From positions 1 to 8,543 of the forward strand of contig CAKTQE010000075.1 in the NCBI GenBank assembly GCA_934593275.1: a DNA stretch of 8,543 nucleotides, read 5' to 3'. The notes beneath the pieces were generated by a model that searched no databases, was not told where the DNA came from, and saw only the letters and a program-made list of their open reading frames with translations. The translations under genes and the position numbers were made by a program. This DNA is from an uncultured Oscillospiraceae bacterium. GTDB taxonomy: Bacteria; Bacillota; Clostridia; Oscillospirales; Oscillospiraceae. Positions 1 through 5,936 of the stretch are shown here, one piece after another (the stretch's first letter is position 1; every line of letters starts with the position of its first letter).

Positions 1-1242
1 ACGGCGGATGCGGTGATCGTTGGGCGCATTGCCGGGAAGACCGCACTGGCGGCCATTGATTCCGTGCATACGCTCTTTCGGTTTCCCATCAATTTCATGA
101 ACGGCCTTGCTGCCGGGGCGACCATCCTGATTTCCCGGCACTTCGGTGCGGAGAACCGGGACGGCTTGCGCTCCTGTATGCTCTCAGCGGTCGCCTTGGC
201 GGTGGTACTTGGAATCCTGTGCGCAGTGGGAGGGGTCCTGCTGACACCTGTGCTTTTGCAATTCATGCAGGTTCCGGAAGAAATTTATGCCCAGACCCTG
301 GACTATACGAGAATCTATTTCGGGGGCATTTGGGCCATGATCTTATACAATATGGCCTCCGGTGTCCTCCGGGCCTTTGGAAACTCCAAAAGCCCCCTGT
401 ATATTCTGCTGGTCAGCTCGGCTATCAATATTGCAGGAGATATTCTTCTGGTGGGCGCGCTGGGAATGGGAACCGCCGGGGCGGCAATGGCGACGGTTTT
501 TGCCCAGATGATCAGTGCGGCCATGGCGCTGTGGATGGCAGGGAAAAAACTGCCTGAAAGGCTGGGCGCACGGCGGCTCCGGCGGTGGCTGGAACACCTG
601 TGGGCCATGGTAGGGATCGGCATTCCGCTGGCACTGCAATCGGTGCTGTTCCCGGTGGCAAATTCCATTGTGCAGGCAGCGGTGAACACCATGGGAACGG
701 ATACCATTGCGGCCTGGGGCATCTGCGACAAGCTGGACATGCTGATCTGGCTCCTGGCGGATGCCATGGGACCGGCACTGACGACCTATACCGCCCAGAA
801 TATGGGGGCGGGACGTTGGGACAGGGTCTGTAAAGGCAATCGAATCGGTGCAGCCATGTCCGTGGCTGCGGTGGGGGCGGTAAGCCTTGGCCTGTATTTC
901 CTGACCGGCCCATTGGGCGGCCTGTTTGTTCCCGTGCAGGATGCGGCGGCGGTGGTACCCCAGGCAGTTGCTTTCATGCGGCGAATGGCCCCATTTTTCC
1001 TGTTTTATGCGTTGGCAGAAAGCTTTTCCGGCGCATGTTGTGGAACAGGGGATACGGTAAGGCCCATGGTTCTGACCCTTTTGTCCATCTGCCTTCTCCG
1101 GGTGTTGGGAATCCTGCTGCTGCTGCCCAGACAGCATACCATGGAATGTATCATCGATATCTACATCTCCTCCTGGATCGCCGCGGGCATCGGTTTCCTG
1201 ATTCTGTGGCAGTGGGAGAAAAAAAGAGTCCAAAAGATGTAA
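1..1242 (+). CDS. MATE family efflux transporter (5' end missing)
   Basis: Inner-membrane antiporter of the MATE family, which exports cationic drugs or metabolites in exchange for Na+ or H+. The reading frame is open from base 1 (T-A-D-A-V-I-V-G-R-I-A-G), so the GTG at 13 is not the real start. About 413 residues are visible against a usual 440-460, so the first transmembrane helix and its lead-in are outside the window. The visible start matches the end of MATE helix 1, typically followed by an I-x-G-R-x-x-G-x-x-A-L-A-A stretch. The rest is a series of hydrophobic helices separated by short basic loops (for example KKLPERLGARRLRRW near residue 180), with the second six-helix half beginning after it. 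The C-terminus is short and basic. A strong terminator follows directly. The substrate cannot be told from sequence. Family call is firm; subfamily is not. Confidence 0.93.
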   Translation, partial: TADAVIVGRIAGKTALAAIDSVHTLFRFPINFMNGLAAGATILISRHFGAENRDGLRSCMLSAVALAVVLGILCAVGGVLLTPVLLQFMQVPEEIYAQTLDYTRIYFGGIWAMILYNMASGVLRAFGNSKSPLYILLVSSAINIAGDILLVGALGMGTAGAAMATVFAQMISAAMALWMAGKKLPERLGARRLRRWLEHLWAMVGIGIPLALQSVLFPVANSIVQAAVNTMGTDTIAAWGICDKLDMLIWLLADAMGPALTTYTAQNMGAGRWDRVCKGNRIGAAMSVAAVGAVSLGLYFLTGPLGGLFVPVQDAAAVVPQAVAFMRRMAPFFLFYALAESFSGACCGTGDTVRPMVLTLLSICLLRVLGILLLLPRQHTMECIIDIYISSWIAAGIGFLILWQWEKKRVQKM

Positions 1243-1255
1243 ACAAGACTTCCGC

Positions 1256-1300
1256 AAAAACGGCAAGGACGTATTATCGTCCTTGCCGTTTATATATTCA
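1256..1300 (+). terminator. Intrinsic terminator of the MATE gene
   Basis: A perfect 13-bp stem (1259-1271 paired with 1278-1290) with a 6-nt loop (TATTAT) starts 16 bases after the stop codon. A T-rich tract follows (TTTATATATT). The A-run at 1256-1260 on the other side could let it also work from the opposite strand. Confidence 0.9.
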
Positions 1301-1379
1301 ATTTGTTGCGAAATACCACATATTTAACACGTCTATTGACGCAATATGTTCCCAAAATGCGAAAAACATGGTACATTGA

Positions 1380-1446
1380 CGTAGGGGCGGCAACCTGCCG
1401 CCCGCCACCTACCAATAATAACCTGTTTGGTTGAATGGTATAACCC
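1380..1446 (+). repeat. Left arm of outer inverted repeat
   Basis: Bases 1380-1408 are an exact 29-nt reverse complement of 1884-1912. The match continues imperfectly through a GGTTGAATGGTAT(A/G)ACCC stretch to 1446 and more weakly to about 1470 (TGTAGCGGCG against CGCCGCTACA at 1816-1825). The exact part itself contains an 8-bp stem with a 3-nt loop (1385-1392/1396-1403). Confidence 0.92.
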
Positions 1447-1540
1447 TATATACGGTACAGTGTAGCGGCGTTGACCCAACGCCATCCAGCCCCGGCGAGG
1501 GGCTGGCCCCGTAACGAATACAACCCGTTTGGTTGAATGG
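1425..1540 (+). repeat. Direct repeats of a GTTTGGTTGAATGG unit
   Basis: The 14-mer GTTTGGTTGAATGG occurs at 1425-1438 and again at 1527-1540 on the same strand, each preceded by an AATA-rich stretch and followed by an A-C-rich one. A third copy with two changes is inverted at 1854-1867. Between the two direct copies are two hairpins: 1467-1473/1477-1483 (7 bp, 3-nt loop) and 1486-1493/1499-1506 (8 bp, 5-nt loop). Confidence 0.8.
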
Positions 1541-1555
1541 AACAACCCCCCGACA

Positions 1556-1679
1556 TGTCATTCCGAGCGAGTGAAACGGAGTCGAGGAATCTTCCCGAGT
1601 GGCAAGTTTTATCTTGTGGTTATTTCTTATCCAACGTAGTGGATTCCTCCACTCCGCTTGCGCTCCGGTCGGAATGACA
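1556..1679. repeat. Inner palindromic element starting TGTCATTCCG
   Basis: An inverted repeat of 36-38 bp per arm with a central spacer of about 50 bp. The outer 10 bases are exact (1556-1565 against 1670-1679), and so are the inner 8 (1584-1591 against 1642-1649, GAGGAATC/GATTCCTC). The middle matches with small indels. I recall this TGTCATTCCGAGCG...GAGGAATC type of element as a widespread intergenic repeat of bacterial genomes; that recollection was not checked. Confidence 0.82.
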
Positions 1680-1722
1680 GCGTTTCCGGTTTGATTGATA
1701 CGTATACAAACGTACCACGATT

Positions 1723-1791
1723 CCGGCCCTCTGGGCCGGTTGGTGGTGCTCCGCGCAGCGAATCAAAATCAATTGATTGCCGGGGGCAATC
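1723..1791. repeat. Two short GC hairpins beside a direct-repeat copy
   Basis: Two perfect 7-bp stems with 3-nt loops lie at 1723-1729/1733-1739 (CCGGCCC-TCT-GGGCCGG) and 1775-1781/1785-1791 (GATTGCC-GGG-GGCAATC). Between them is the first copy (1760-1775) of the 16-mer GAATCAAAATCAATTG, repeated exactly at 2020-2035 just before the end of the VanZ-like gene. Confidence 0.75.
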
Positions 1792-1845
1792 ACACCATAA
1801 TTCCATCGGCAGATTGCCGCCGCTACAGTGGGGATTCCGTGTATT

Positions 1846-1912
1846 GGGTCATACCATTCAACCCCACAGGTTAAATACCCAACGTGGCGGGCGGCAGGTT
1901 GCCGCCCCTACG
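1846..1912 (-). repeat. Right arm of outer inverted repeat
   Basis: Reverse-complement partner of 1380-1446, exact over 29 nt at 1884-1912. It contains the equivalent 8-bp hairpin (1889-1896/1900-1907). A decayed further copy of the hairpin half (GCAGATTGCCGCCGCTAC) lies just inside at 1810-1827. Confidence 0.92.
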
Positions 1913-2040
1913 ATACATTTGTTCCGTATTACTGTATGCTTAACGTGACTATTGGCGCAATGTGTTCCAAAAAGTTCAAAAAACGCGGTGTGTTGACATG
2001 GGGTGATGCTTTGTACGGTGAATCAAAATCAATTGCATCC

Positions 2041-2646
2041 CTACACCGCAAAGGTCTGCCGGTACAGCAGCCGCTCGTTGCTGTCTGTCAGGCCCAGGGT
2101 TTCTTGCCACCAGGGGGTGGTGGCAAGGGAGCGGTTCAAAAGGCAGAAGCAGAGGTAGCCCAAAAGGCCTCCCAGGAAATTCATGATCACGTCATCCACA
2201 TCGGCACTGCGGCCAATGAAATATTGGAAGGTCTCAATGCTCACGGTGGACAGCAGCACCGTCAGGGCTGTGGCCGGGAGAGAGCGGAGTCGGTGGGCGG
2301 CCATGGGCAGCAGCAGCCCCAGGGGCAGGAACATGGCGATGTTCAGCAGCAGCTGGGCGGCCATGATCCGGGGCCCGGCGGTGTAGCATTCCGTGACCCA
2401 GATAAAGGGTACCAGATTCAGATGATACTGGGCCGGGTGGAAGCTGATATTGGGGTAGAAAAAGAAGATGGTCAGATACAGCAAAGAGGCCACGCACAGT
2501 CCCAGCAGGCACTTGGCCAGGTGGTACAGGCCGGGACGCTGACCGTGGAGTTTGGTGACGTAGACACCGTAGGGGACATAGGCCAAAATACAGATGGCGG
2601 CCAGCACAGGCAGGGCCGACGTATAGGTGAAATAATAGCTCAGCAT
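2041..2646 (-). CDS. VanZ-like family membrane protein
   Basis: A 201-residue membrane protein with about five hydrophobic segments (roughly residues 10-30, 44-64, 93-116, 124-144 and 153-171). The VanZ-domain signatures are present in order: NLVPF (77-81), NIAMFLPLG (102-110), ETFQ (138-141), GRSADVDD (145-152) and NFLGGLLGY (156-164). VanZ itself gives low-level teicoplanin resistance in vanA clusters, but chromosomal relatives like this are common in Gram-positives and mostly uncharacterised. With no vanA, vanH or vanX nearby, a resistance role should not be assumed. The ATG at 2646 is preceded by GGAGGT at a 7-base spacing. It lies 93 bp downstream of brnQ on the same strand, but has its own promoter. 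The last part (after residue 172) is hydrophilic, possibly cytoplasmic. Confidence 0.9.
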   Translation of the reverse strand: MLSYYFTYTSALPVLAAICILAYVPYGVYVTKLHGQRPGLYHLAKCLLGLCVASLLYLTIFFFYPNISFHPAQYHLNLVPFIWVTECYTAGPRIMAAQLLLNIAMFLPLGLLLPMAAHRLRSLPATALTVLLSTVSIETFQYFIGRSADVDDVIMNFLGGLLGYLCFCLLNRSLATTPWWQETLGLTDSNERLLYRQTFAV

Positions 2647-2678
2647 TCCGGGAACCTCCAGTCATTTGTGATGACTGA

Positions 2679-2707
2679 ATTATACCACGGAATGCTGAAT
2701 TTGTCCT
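2679..2707 (-). promoter_or_regulatory. Promoter of the VanZ-like gene
   Basis: On the minus strand there is a consensus -10 TATAAT (2679-2684) with AGGACA (2702-2707, 4 of 6 matches to TTGACA) 17 bases upstream. The predicted leader is short and contains a 6-bp hairpin (AGTCAT/ATGACT, 2660-2676) just before the ribosome site. Confidence 0.75.
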
Positions 2708-2739
2708 TAACGCTTGTTTATAGGATGTTTAAGGCTCCC

Positions 2740-4083
2740 TTAAGTTTTGGGTTTCAGGGCTTTGAGAATCAGTCCCAGTACCAGACCCATGGCTCCGGGC
2801 AGCACCCAGCCCATGCCCCGGGAGAACAGCGGCATGGCACCCTTGACCCAGGACAGCAGCCCCTCTACATGGAGGGCCGCCTGGGCAGCGGCGGGCATGG
2901 CGTTCAGCAGGTCCAGGAATGCTGCCACCAGGGTAAAGGCGGTGACGCAGACAAAGACCCGGCGGTCATGGTCAAAGAACCGGCCAAAGAGGGTCAGGAG
3001 GATCAGGGTGATGGACAGGGGATACAGGAACATCAATACCGGCAGGGAGACGGTGATGATGGTGGTGAGACCCAAGTTGGAAATCACCAGGGGGAACAGG
3101 CTGAAAAGCACCGTGAAGCTCTTGTAGGACACCTTGGGGAAGAGCAGGGAAAAGGTCTCGGCGCAGCTGGTGACAAGACCGATGGAGGTTTTGAGACAGG
3201 CCAGGGTCACGGTGGCGGCCAGAATCAACTGACCGGCCCGACCAAAGTAATGGTGGGCAATCTCCGTCAGGGCGATGCCGCCGTTTTCGCTGGTGGCAAA
3301 GACCCCGCGGCTCTGGGCACCCATCCAGGTGATAAGGGCGTAAATAAGGGCCATGAGCAGACAGCTGAACAGGCCGGACAGACAGGTGCTTTTGGCCAGG
3401 TCTTCGGGTTCCTGGATGCCCAGCTGCCGGATGACCTGGATCACCGTAATGCCGAATGCCAGAGCCGCCAGGGTATCCATGGTGTTATAGCCCTCCAAAA
3501 AACCAGTCGTCAGGGCATCGGAGGCATAGGCACCCTCCGGGGCGATTTGGGAGACCTGGGCCATGGGGGAAACCAGGGAGGCGATGATCAGGCTGGACAG
3601 GAACACCAGAAACACCGGATTGATGACCCGGCCTACCCAGGTGAGGATGTGGCTGGGCCGCAGGGAAAAATACAGCACCAGCAGGAAAAACAGGCTGGAA
3701 AACAGCAGCAGCCACAGCTTTTCCTCCCCGCCTTGCAGCAAGGGGACTACTCCCACGGTAAAGGAGGTGGAGGCGCACCGGGGGATGGCAAAACAGGGTC
3801 CGATGGTCAGGTACAGCAGCACCGTAAAAAACAGCCCGTAACCCCGGCTCACCTGTCCCGCCAAATCCACCAGGCTTTCACTGCGGGAAATGCCCATGGC
3901 GGCCACGCCCAGAAGAGGAAGACCTACACCGGTGAGAATAAAGCCTACAGTGGCCATGACGCTGGCAGAACCGGCGGCCTGTCCCATGTGTACGGGGAAA
4001 ATCAGATTGCCGGCTCCAAAGAATAGGCCGAACAGCATACTTGCTACGGCCAGGGTTTCTCGCACTGTTAATTTCTGTTTCAT
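2740..4083 (-). CDS. brnQ: Branched-chain amino acid transport system II carrier (BrnQ/LIVCS family)
   Basis: Sodium-coupled importer of leucine, isoleucine and valine in the cytoplasmic membrane. The protein is 447 residues, the normal length for this family, with about twelve hydrophobic helices. The family hallmark FGLFFGAGNLIFP is at residues 18-30; this is the broken first helix that forms the substrate and Na+ site in LeuT-fold transporters. A TIGPCFAIPR motif, also typical, follows in the third helix region. The frame is open 33 codons further upstream to 4182. I chose the ATG at 4083 because AGAAAGGAAG stands just before it, family members start with MKQKL-like sequence, and the extension would run across the promoter. 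Transcribed alone, or reading through weakly into the VanZ-like gene. Confidence in function is high; the exact substrate preference is not visible. Confidence 0.95.
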   Translation of the reverse strand: MKQKLTVRETLAVASMLFGLFFGAGNLIFPVHMGQAAGSASVMATVGFILTGVGLPLLGVAAMGISRSESLVDLAGQVSRGYGLFFTVLLYLTIGPCFAIPRCASTSFTVGVVPLLQGGEEKLWLLLFSSLFFLLVLYFSLRPSHILTWVGRVINPVFLVFLSSLIIASLVSPMAQVSQIAPEGAYASDALTTGFLEGYNTMDTLAALAFGITVIQVIRQLGIQEPEDLAKSTCLSGLFSCLLMALIYALITWMGAQSRGVFATSENGGIALTEIAHHYFGRAGQLILAATVTLACLKTSIGLVTSCAETFSLLFPKVSYKSFTVLFSLFPLVISNLGLTTIITVSLPVLMFLYPLSITLILLTLFGRFFDHDRRVFVCVTAFTLVAAFLDLLNAMPAAAQAALHVEGLLSWVKGAMPLFSRGMGWVLPGAMGLVLGLILKALKPKT

Positions 4084-4149
4084 TGTAATCTTCCTTTCTT
4101 CGGATTCTATATTTTCGTGGACGCTGCCACAAAGGTGAGAATTGGATTC

Positions 4150-4179
4150 AGTATACCACATGCGTTCACAGATTGTAAA
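4150..4179 (-). promoter_or_regulatory. Promoter of brnQ
   Basis: On the minus strand, TATACT (4150-4155) and TTTACA (4174-4179) are separated by 18 bases, each 5 of 6 matches to the sigma-A consensus. The resulting leader is about 60 nt, too short for a T-box or other large riboswitch. Confidence 0.8.
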
Positions 4180-4223
4180 CAATTATTTTCAAAAATGAGG
4201 AAATTTTTTATGAAAATCTCCAC

Positions 4224-4240
4224 CATTTTCTAGGAAAATG
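4224..4240. promoter_or_regulatory. Palindrome upstream of brnQ, possible regulator site
   Basis: A perfect 7-bp inverted repeat (CATTTTC-TAG-GAAAATG) sits in an AT-rich block about 45 bp upstream of the brnQ -35 box. It resembles the CodY box (AATTTTCWGAAAATT) in half-site sequence, but the centre is 3 bases instead of 1. CodY commonly represses brnQ genes in Gram-positives, so the place is suggestive. The spacing mismatch makes the identity doubtful. Confidence 0.3.
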
Positions 4241-4304
4241 AAAATTTCCGGAACCCGGGAGCAAAACGGCCACCGGCGTCCCCGGGGCGTAACCTGAATA
4301 CCGG

Positions 4305-4349
4305 GTAAAAAACACCCCGAAAGAGAGGTTAGTGCCTCATTTCGGGGTG
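4305..4349 (-). terminator. Intrinsic terminator of the zinc-ribbon membrane protein gene
   Basis: A 10-bp outer stem (4313-4322/4340-4349, CACCCCGAAA) and a 4-bp inner stem (GAGG/CCTC, 4325-4328/4335-4338) with a 6-nt loop. On the minus strand it is followed by a run of six T (4307-4312), so it terminates the gene ending at 4382. Confidence 0.9.
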
Positions 4350-4381
4350 AAAATCAAGCTGTGAACAAAAGTTGGAGCCGG

Positions 4382-4795
4382 TCAGGTCTTCCGGATGAAT
4401 TTCTCCTTGCACCGGGGGCAGGTGATGGAAATTTTGCCCTTTCCCCGGGGGACCCGGACGGTCTGACGGCATTTGGGGCAATCAAAATACCGGTTGTTCC
4501 GGTCTTTGAGCCGGTCAAAAATCAGCAGGAATTTCCGGTTTTCCTGGTAACGCTTATAGGTGTTGCGGGACAAGGCCCGGAAAATGGCCCAGAACATCAG
4601 CGCATAACTCAATGCCCAGAACACCGTGCGAATGCCCACGTTCCGGAACATGGAGGAGAGGATACAGGCCACCAATCCGGTGCAGAGGATCACCATATTC
4701 AGCCGGTCAGAGCCGTAGCGGCCATACATAAAGCTGCGCATTCCGGCGGAGAATCGGGCACCGGCCTGCCGCAGCCATAAACTCAGTTTATCCAT
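4382..4795 (-). CDS. Small two-helix membrane protein with C-terminal zinc ribbon
   Basis: I do not recognise a characterised homologue. The 137-residue protein has a short basic and amphipathic N-terminus, two hydrophobic segments (about residues 33-51 and 56-74) separated by a tight basic turn, and then a highly basic linker (75-103). It ends in a compact zinc ribbon with ligands C106-x2-C109 and C126-x2-C129, 16 residues apart. With both termini expected on the same side, the positive-inside rule puts the ribbon in the cytoplasm. The start at 4795 has AAAGGTG just upstream. It has its own promoter and strong terminator, and is divergent from the GH25 gene. Zinc ribbons of this shape bind nucleic acid or protein or play a structural role, so no function is assigned. 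The gene itself is convincing because of its RBS, promoter, terminator and paired CxxC motifs. Confidence 0.88.
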   Translation of the reverse strand: MDKLSLWLRQAGARFSAGMRSFMYGRYGSDRLNMVILCTGLVACILSSMFRNVGIRTVFWALSYALMFWAIFRALSRNTYKRYQENRKFLLIFDRLKDRNNRYFDCPKCRQTVRVPRGKGKISITCPRCKEKFIRKT

Positions 4796-4836
4796 AAAAT
4801 CACCTTTACCAACAGGGAAATCAATTTGTAGTTTCT

Positions 4837-4864
4837 ATTATATTGCGAAATTCGGGAATTTCAA
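4837..4864 (-). promoter_or_regulatory. Promoter of the zinc-ribbon membrane protein gene
   Basis: On the minus strand, TATAAT (4837-4842) lies 16 bases after TTGAAA (4859-4864). It drives the leftward gene from the divergent intergenic region 4796-4981. Confidence 0.8.
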
Positions 4865-4922
4865 CTGCCCCGGTACAGAATTAACGGATTGTTTAAGATT
4901 GGCTTACGGTGAAAAAATTTTA

Positions 4923-4951
4923 TTGGCGAAATAGGGGAATTATGATATAAT
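4923..4951 (+). promoter_or_regulatory. Promoter of the GH25 gene
   Basis: Consensus TATAAT (4946-4951), with TTGGCG (4923-4928) as a weak -35 box 17 bases upstream. The leader is only about 25 nt before the start codon, with AAAGGAG at 4968-4974. Confidence 0.8.
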
Positions 4952-4981
4952 AAATCGAATAGACCCGAAAGGAGATGCCCC

Positions 4982-5893
4982 ATGGAGCCAAAGCGAAAAA
5001 AACAGATGAAGCCGGAACTGGTCATCGTTCTGGTGGCCATTGTCAGTGCCCTGGTGCTGATGGGGATGCTGATCGCCTGTATCCCTTATTACGACCAGGA
5101 AACGGACCCGGAACCCATGCTGCAGCAGCACCACGAGCAGATCCAGGAAAGCCAGGAGACCGAGCCGGAGACCGAACCGGAGACCCTGCCGCCTACCATC
5201 CCGCCGGAGTCCAACCCCTATATCAAGCGGGATTTTCAGTATGACAAAAACAACTACCTGATCTGCACCAAGCAGGACAGCTACCCCGGGGTGGACGTGT
5301 CCTCTTTCCAGGGGGAGATCAATTGGCAGCGGGTCAAGGATTCCGGCATTCGCTTTGCCATGGTTCGCCTGGGCTACCGGGGCTACGGCAAGGCCGGCAA
5401 CATGGTAGAGGACGAGTACGCCCGGCGCAATCTGGAAGGAGCCCGAAAGGCGGGGCTGGAAGTAGGAGCCTATTTCTTCTCCCAGGCCACCACCATTGAC
5501 GAGGTGGATGACGAAATCTTCTTCTTCATGCAGACCCTGGGGGACTTTGAGCTGACCATGCCCATTGTCTTAGACTGGGAGTATATTTCCGATACCGCCC
5601 GGACGGCCAATGTGGATGCCCGGACCTTAACGGAAATGCAGAAGCACTTCTGCAAGACCATGGTGGACTTTGGCTACAGTCCTATGGTGTATTTCAACTG
5701 GCATCTGGCAGACAACACCCTGTATCTCAGCGAATTGGAGGACTACCCGTTCTGGCTGGCGTTCTACCAGAACCGCATGACCTACCCATTCCGGGTGGAA
5801 ATGTGGCAATACACCTGTACAGGCCGGGTTCCCGGCATTGCCGGAGACGTGGACATCAACGTCTACATGCCGGACCCTACCAAGCTGCAATAA
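4982..5893 (+). CDS. Membrane- or lipid-anchored GH25 lysozyme (N-acetylmuramidase)
   Basis: Predicted to cut the beta-1,4 bond between MurNAc and GlcNAc in peptidoglycan, outside the membrane. Of 303 residues, 1-12 are basic, 13-33 are a hydrophobic helix, and about 38-78 are an acidic, proline- and glutamine-rich linker with an ETEPETEPET run. The GH25 barrel spans about 100-300. Family motifs: GVDVSSFQG (103-111, catalytic-site D105), VRLGYRGYG, VGAYFFSQA, the DxE pair D198-W-E200 in PIVLDWE, and the closing MWQYT...DVDINVY. All expected catalytic acids are present, so it should be active. L-I-A-C at 30-33 fits a lipobox, so C33 may be lipid-modified; otherwise the helix is a simple anchor. 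The linker is the right kind to reach into the wall. No cell-wall-binding repeats are present. Divergent from the zinc-ribbon gene. A housekeeping wall-remodelling role is more likely than a phage one, given no phage genes nearby. Confidence 0.94.
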   Translation: MEPKRKKQMKPELVIVLVAIVSALVLMGMLIACIPYYDQETDPEPMLQQHHEQIQESQETEPETEPETLPPTIPPESNPYIKRDFQYDKNNYLICTKQDSYPGVDVSSFQGEINWQRVKDSGIRFAMVRLGYRGYGKAGNMVEDEYARRNLEGARKAGLEVGAYFFSQATTIDEVDDEIFFFMQTLGDFELTMPIVLDWEYISDTARTANVDARTLTEMQKHFCKTMVDFGYSPMVYFNWHLADNTLYLSELEDYPFWLAFYQNRMTYPFRVEMWQYTCTGRVPGIAGDVDINVYMPDPTKLQ

Positions 5894-5896
5894 ATC

Positions 5897-5936
5897 ATAC
5901 CGCCCCGGTTTTGTGATTCCGGGGCGGTATTGTTAT
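5897..5936. terminator. Bidirectional terminator between GH25 and GT2 genes
   Basis: A perfect 12-bp stem (5897-5908/5919-5930) with a 10-nt loop, four bases after the GH25 stop. T-rich sequence follows on the plus strand (TGTTATTT) and a shorter T-rich stretch on the minus strand. It serves two convergent genes, and overlaps the 40-bp gap before the GT2 stop codon. Confidence 0.88.

Larger units (their letters stand above)
1324..2036. repeat. Nested repeat cluster between convergent genes
   Basis: This stretch of about 710 bp has no credible gene and lies between the 3' ends of two convergent genes. It contains, from outside in: a pair of imperfect direct repeats of about 57 bp (1324-1380 and 1940-1997), a long inverted repeat (1380-1470 and 1813-1912), and an inner inverted repeat (1556-1591 and 1642-1679). 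It also has three copies of a unit containing GGTTGAATGG, a 16-bp direct repeat (1760-1775 and 2020-2035) and at least five short GC hairpins. The short open frames across it are low-complexity translations of the repeats. No transposase fragment is visible. It looks like an accumulation of non-autonomous extragenic palindromic elements. Confidence 0.85.

Noticed and set aside
1333..1545. 70-codon minus-strand frame, with a similar 96-codon plus-strand frame at 1658-1948
   Set aside because: Both are translations of the repeat arms (GGRQVAAP / WRAAGCRPY-type peptides) with no ribosome site; such peptides arise wherever this repeat occurs.
1380..1912. CRISPR array
   Set aside because: The repeats are inverted or irregularly spaced, few in number and differ in length, and no cas genes are present.
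2041..2646. VanZ-like gene as evidence of glycopeptide resistance
   Set aside because: No vanH, vanA, vanX or vanRS genes are in the window, and VanZ-domain proteins are common in genomes without resistance.
2729..2743. Hairpin TTAAGG-CTC-CCTTAA over the brnQ stop codon
   Set aside because: Only 6 bp with three A/T pairs and no T-run after it on the minus strand, so it is not a convincing terminator.
1828..4026. 732-codon plus-strand open frame
   Set aside because: It runs through the repeat cluster and then antisense to the VanZ-like gene and brnQ. Its translation is Gln/Gly/His-rich low complexity with no domain. The opposite strand holds two clear families with promoters and ribosome sites.
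4084..4182. 33-codon N-terminal extension of brnQ
   Set aside because: It crosses the -10 box, has no ribosome site, and the family begins at the chosen ATG, which has a good one.
4280..4287. CCCCGGGG palindrome upstream of the terminator
   Set aside because: An 8-bp self-complementary word is expected by chance in DNA this GC-rich, and nothing else marks the site.
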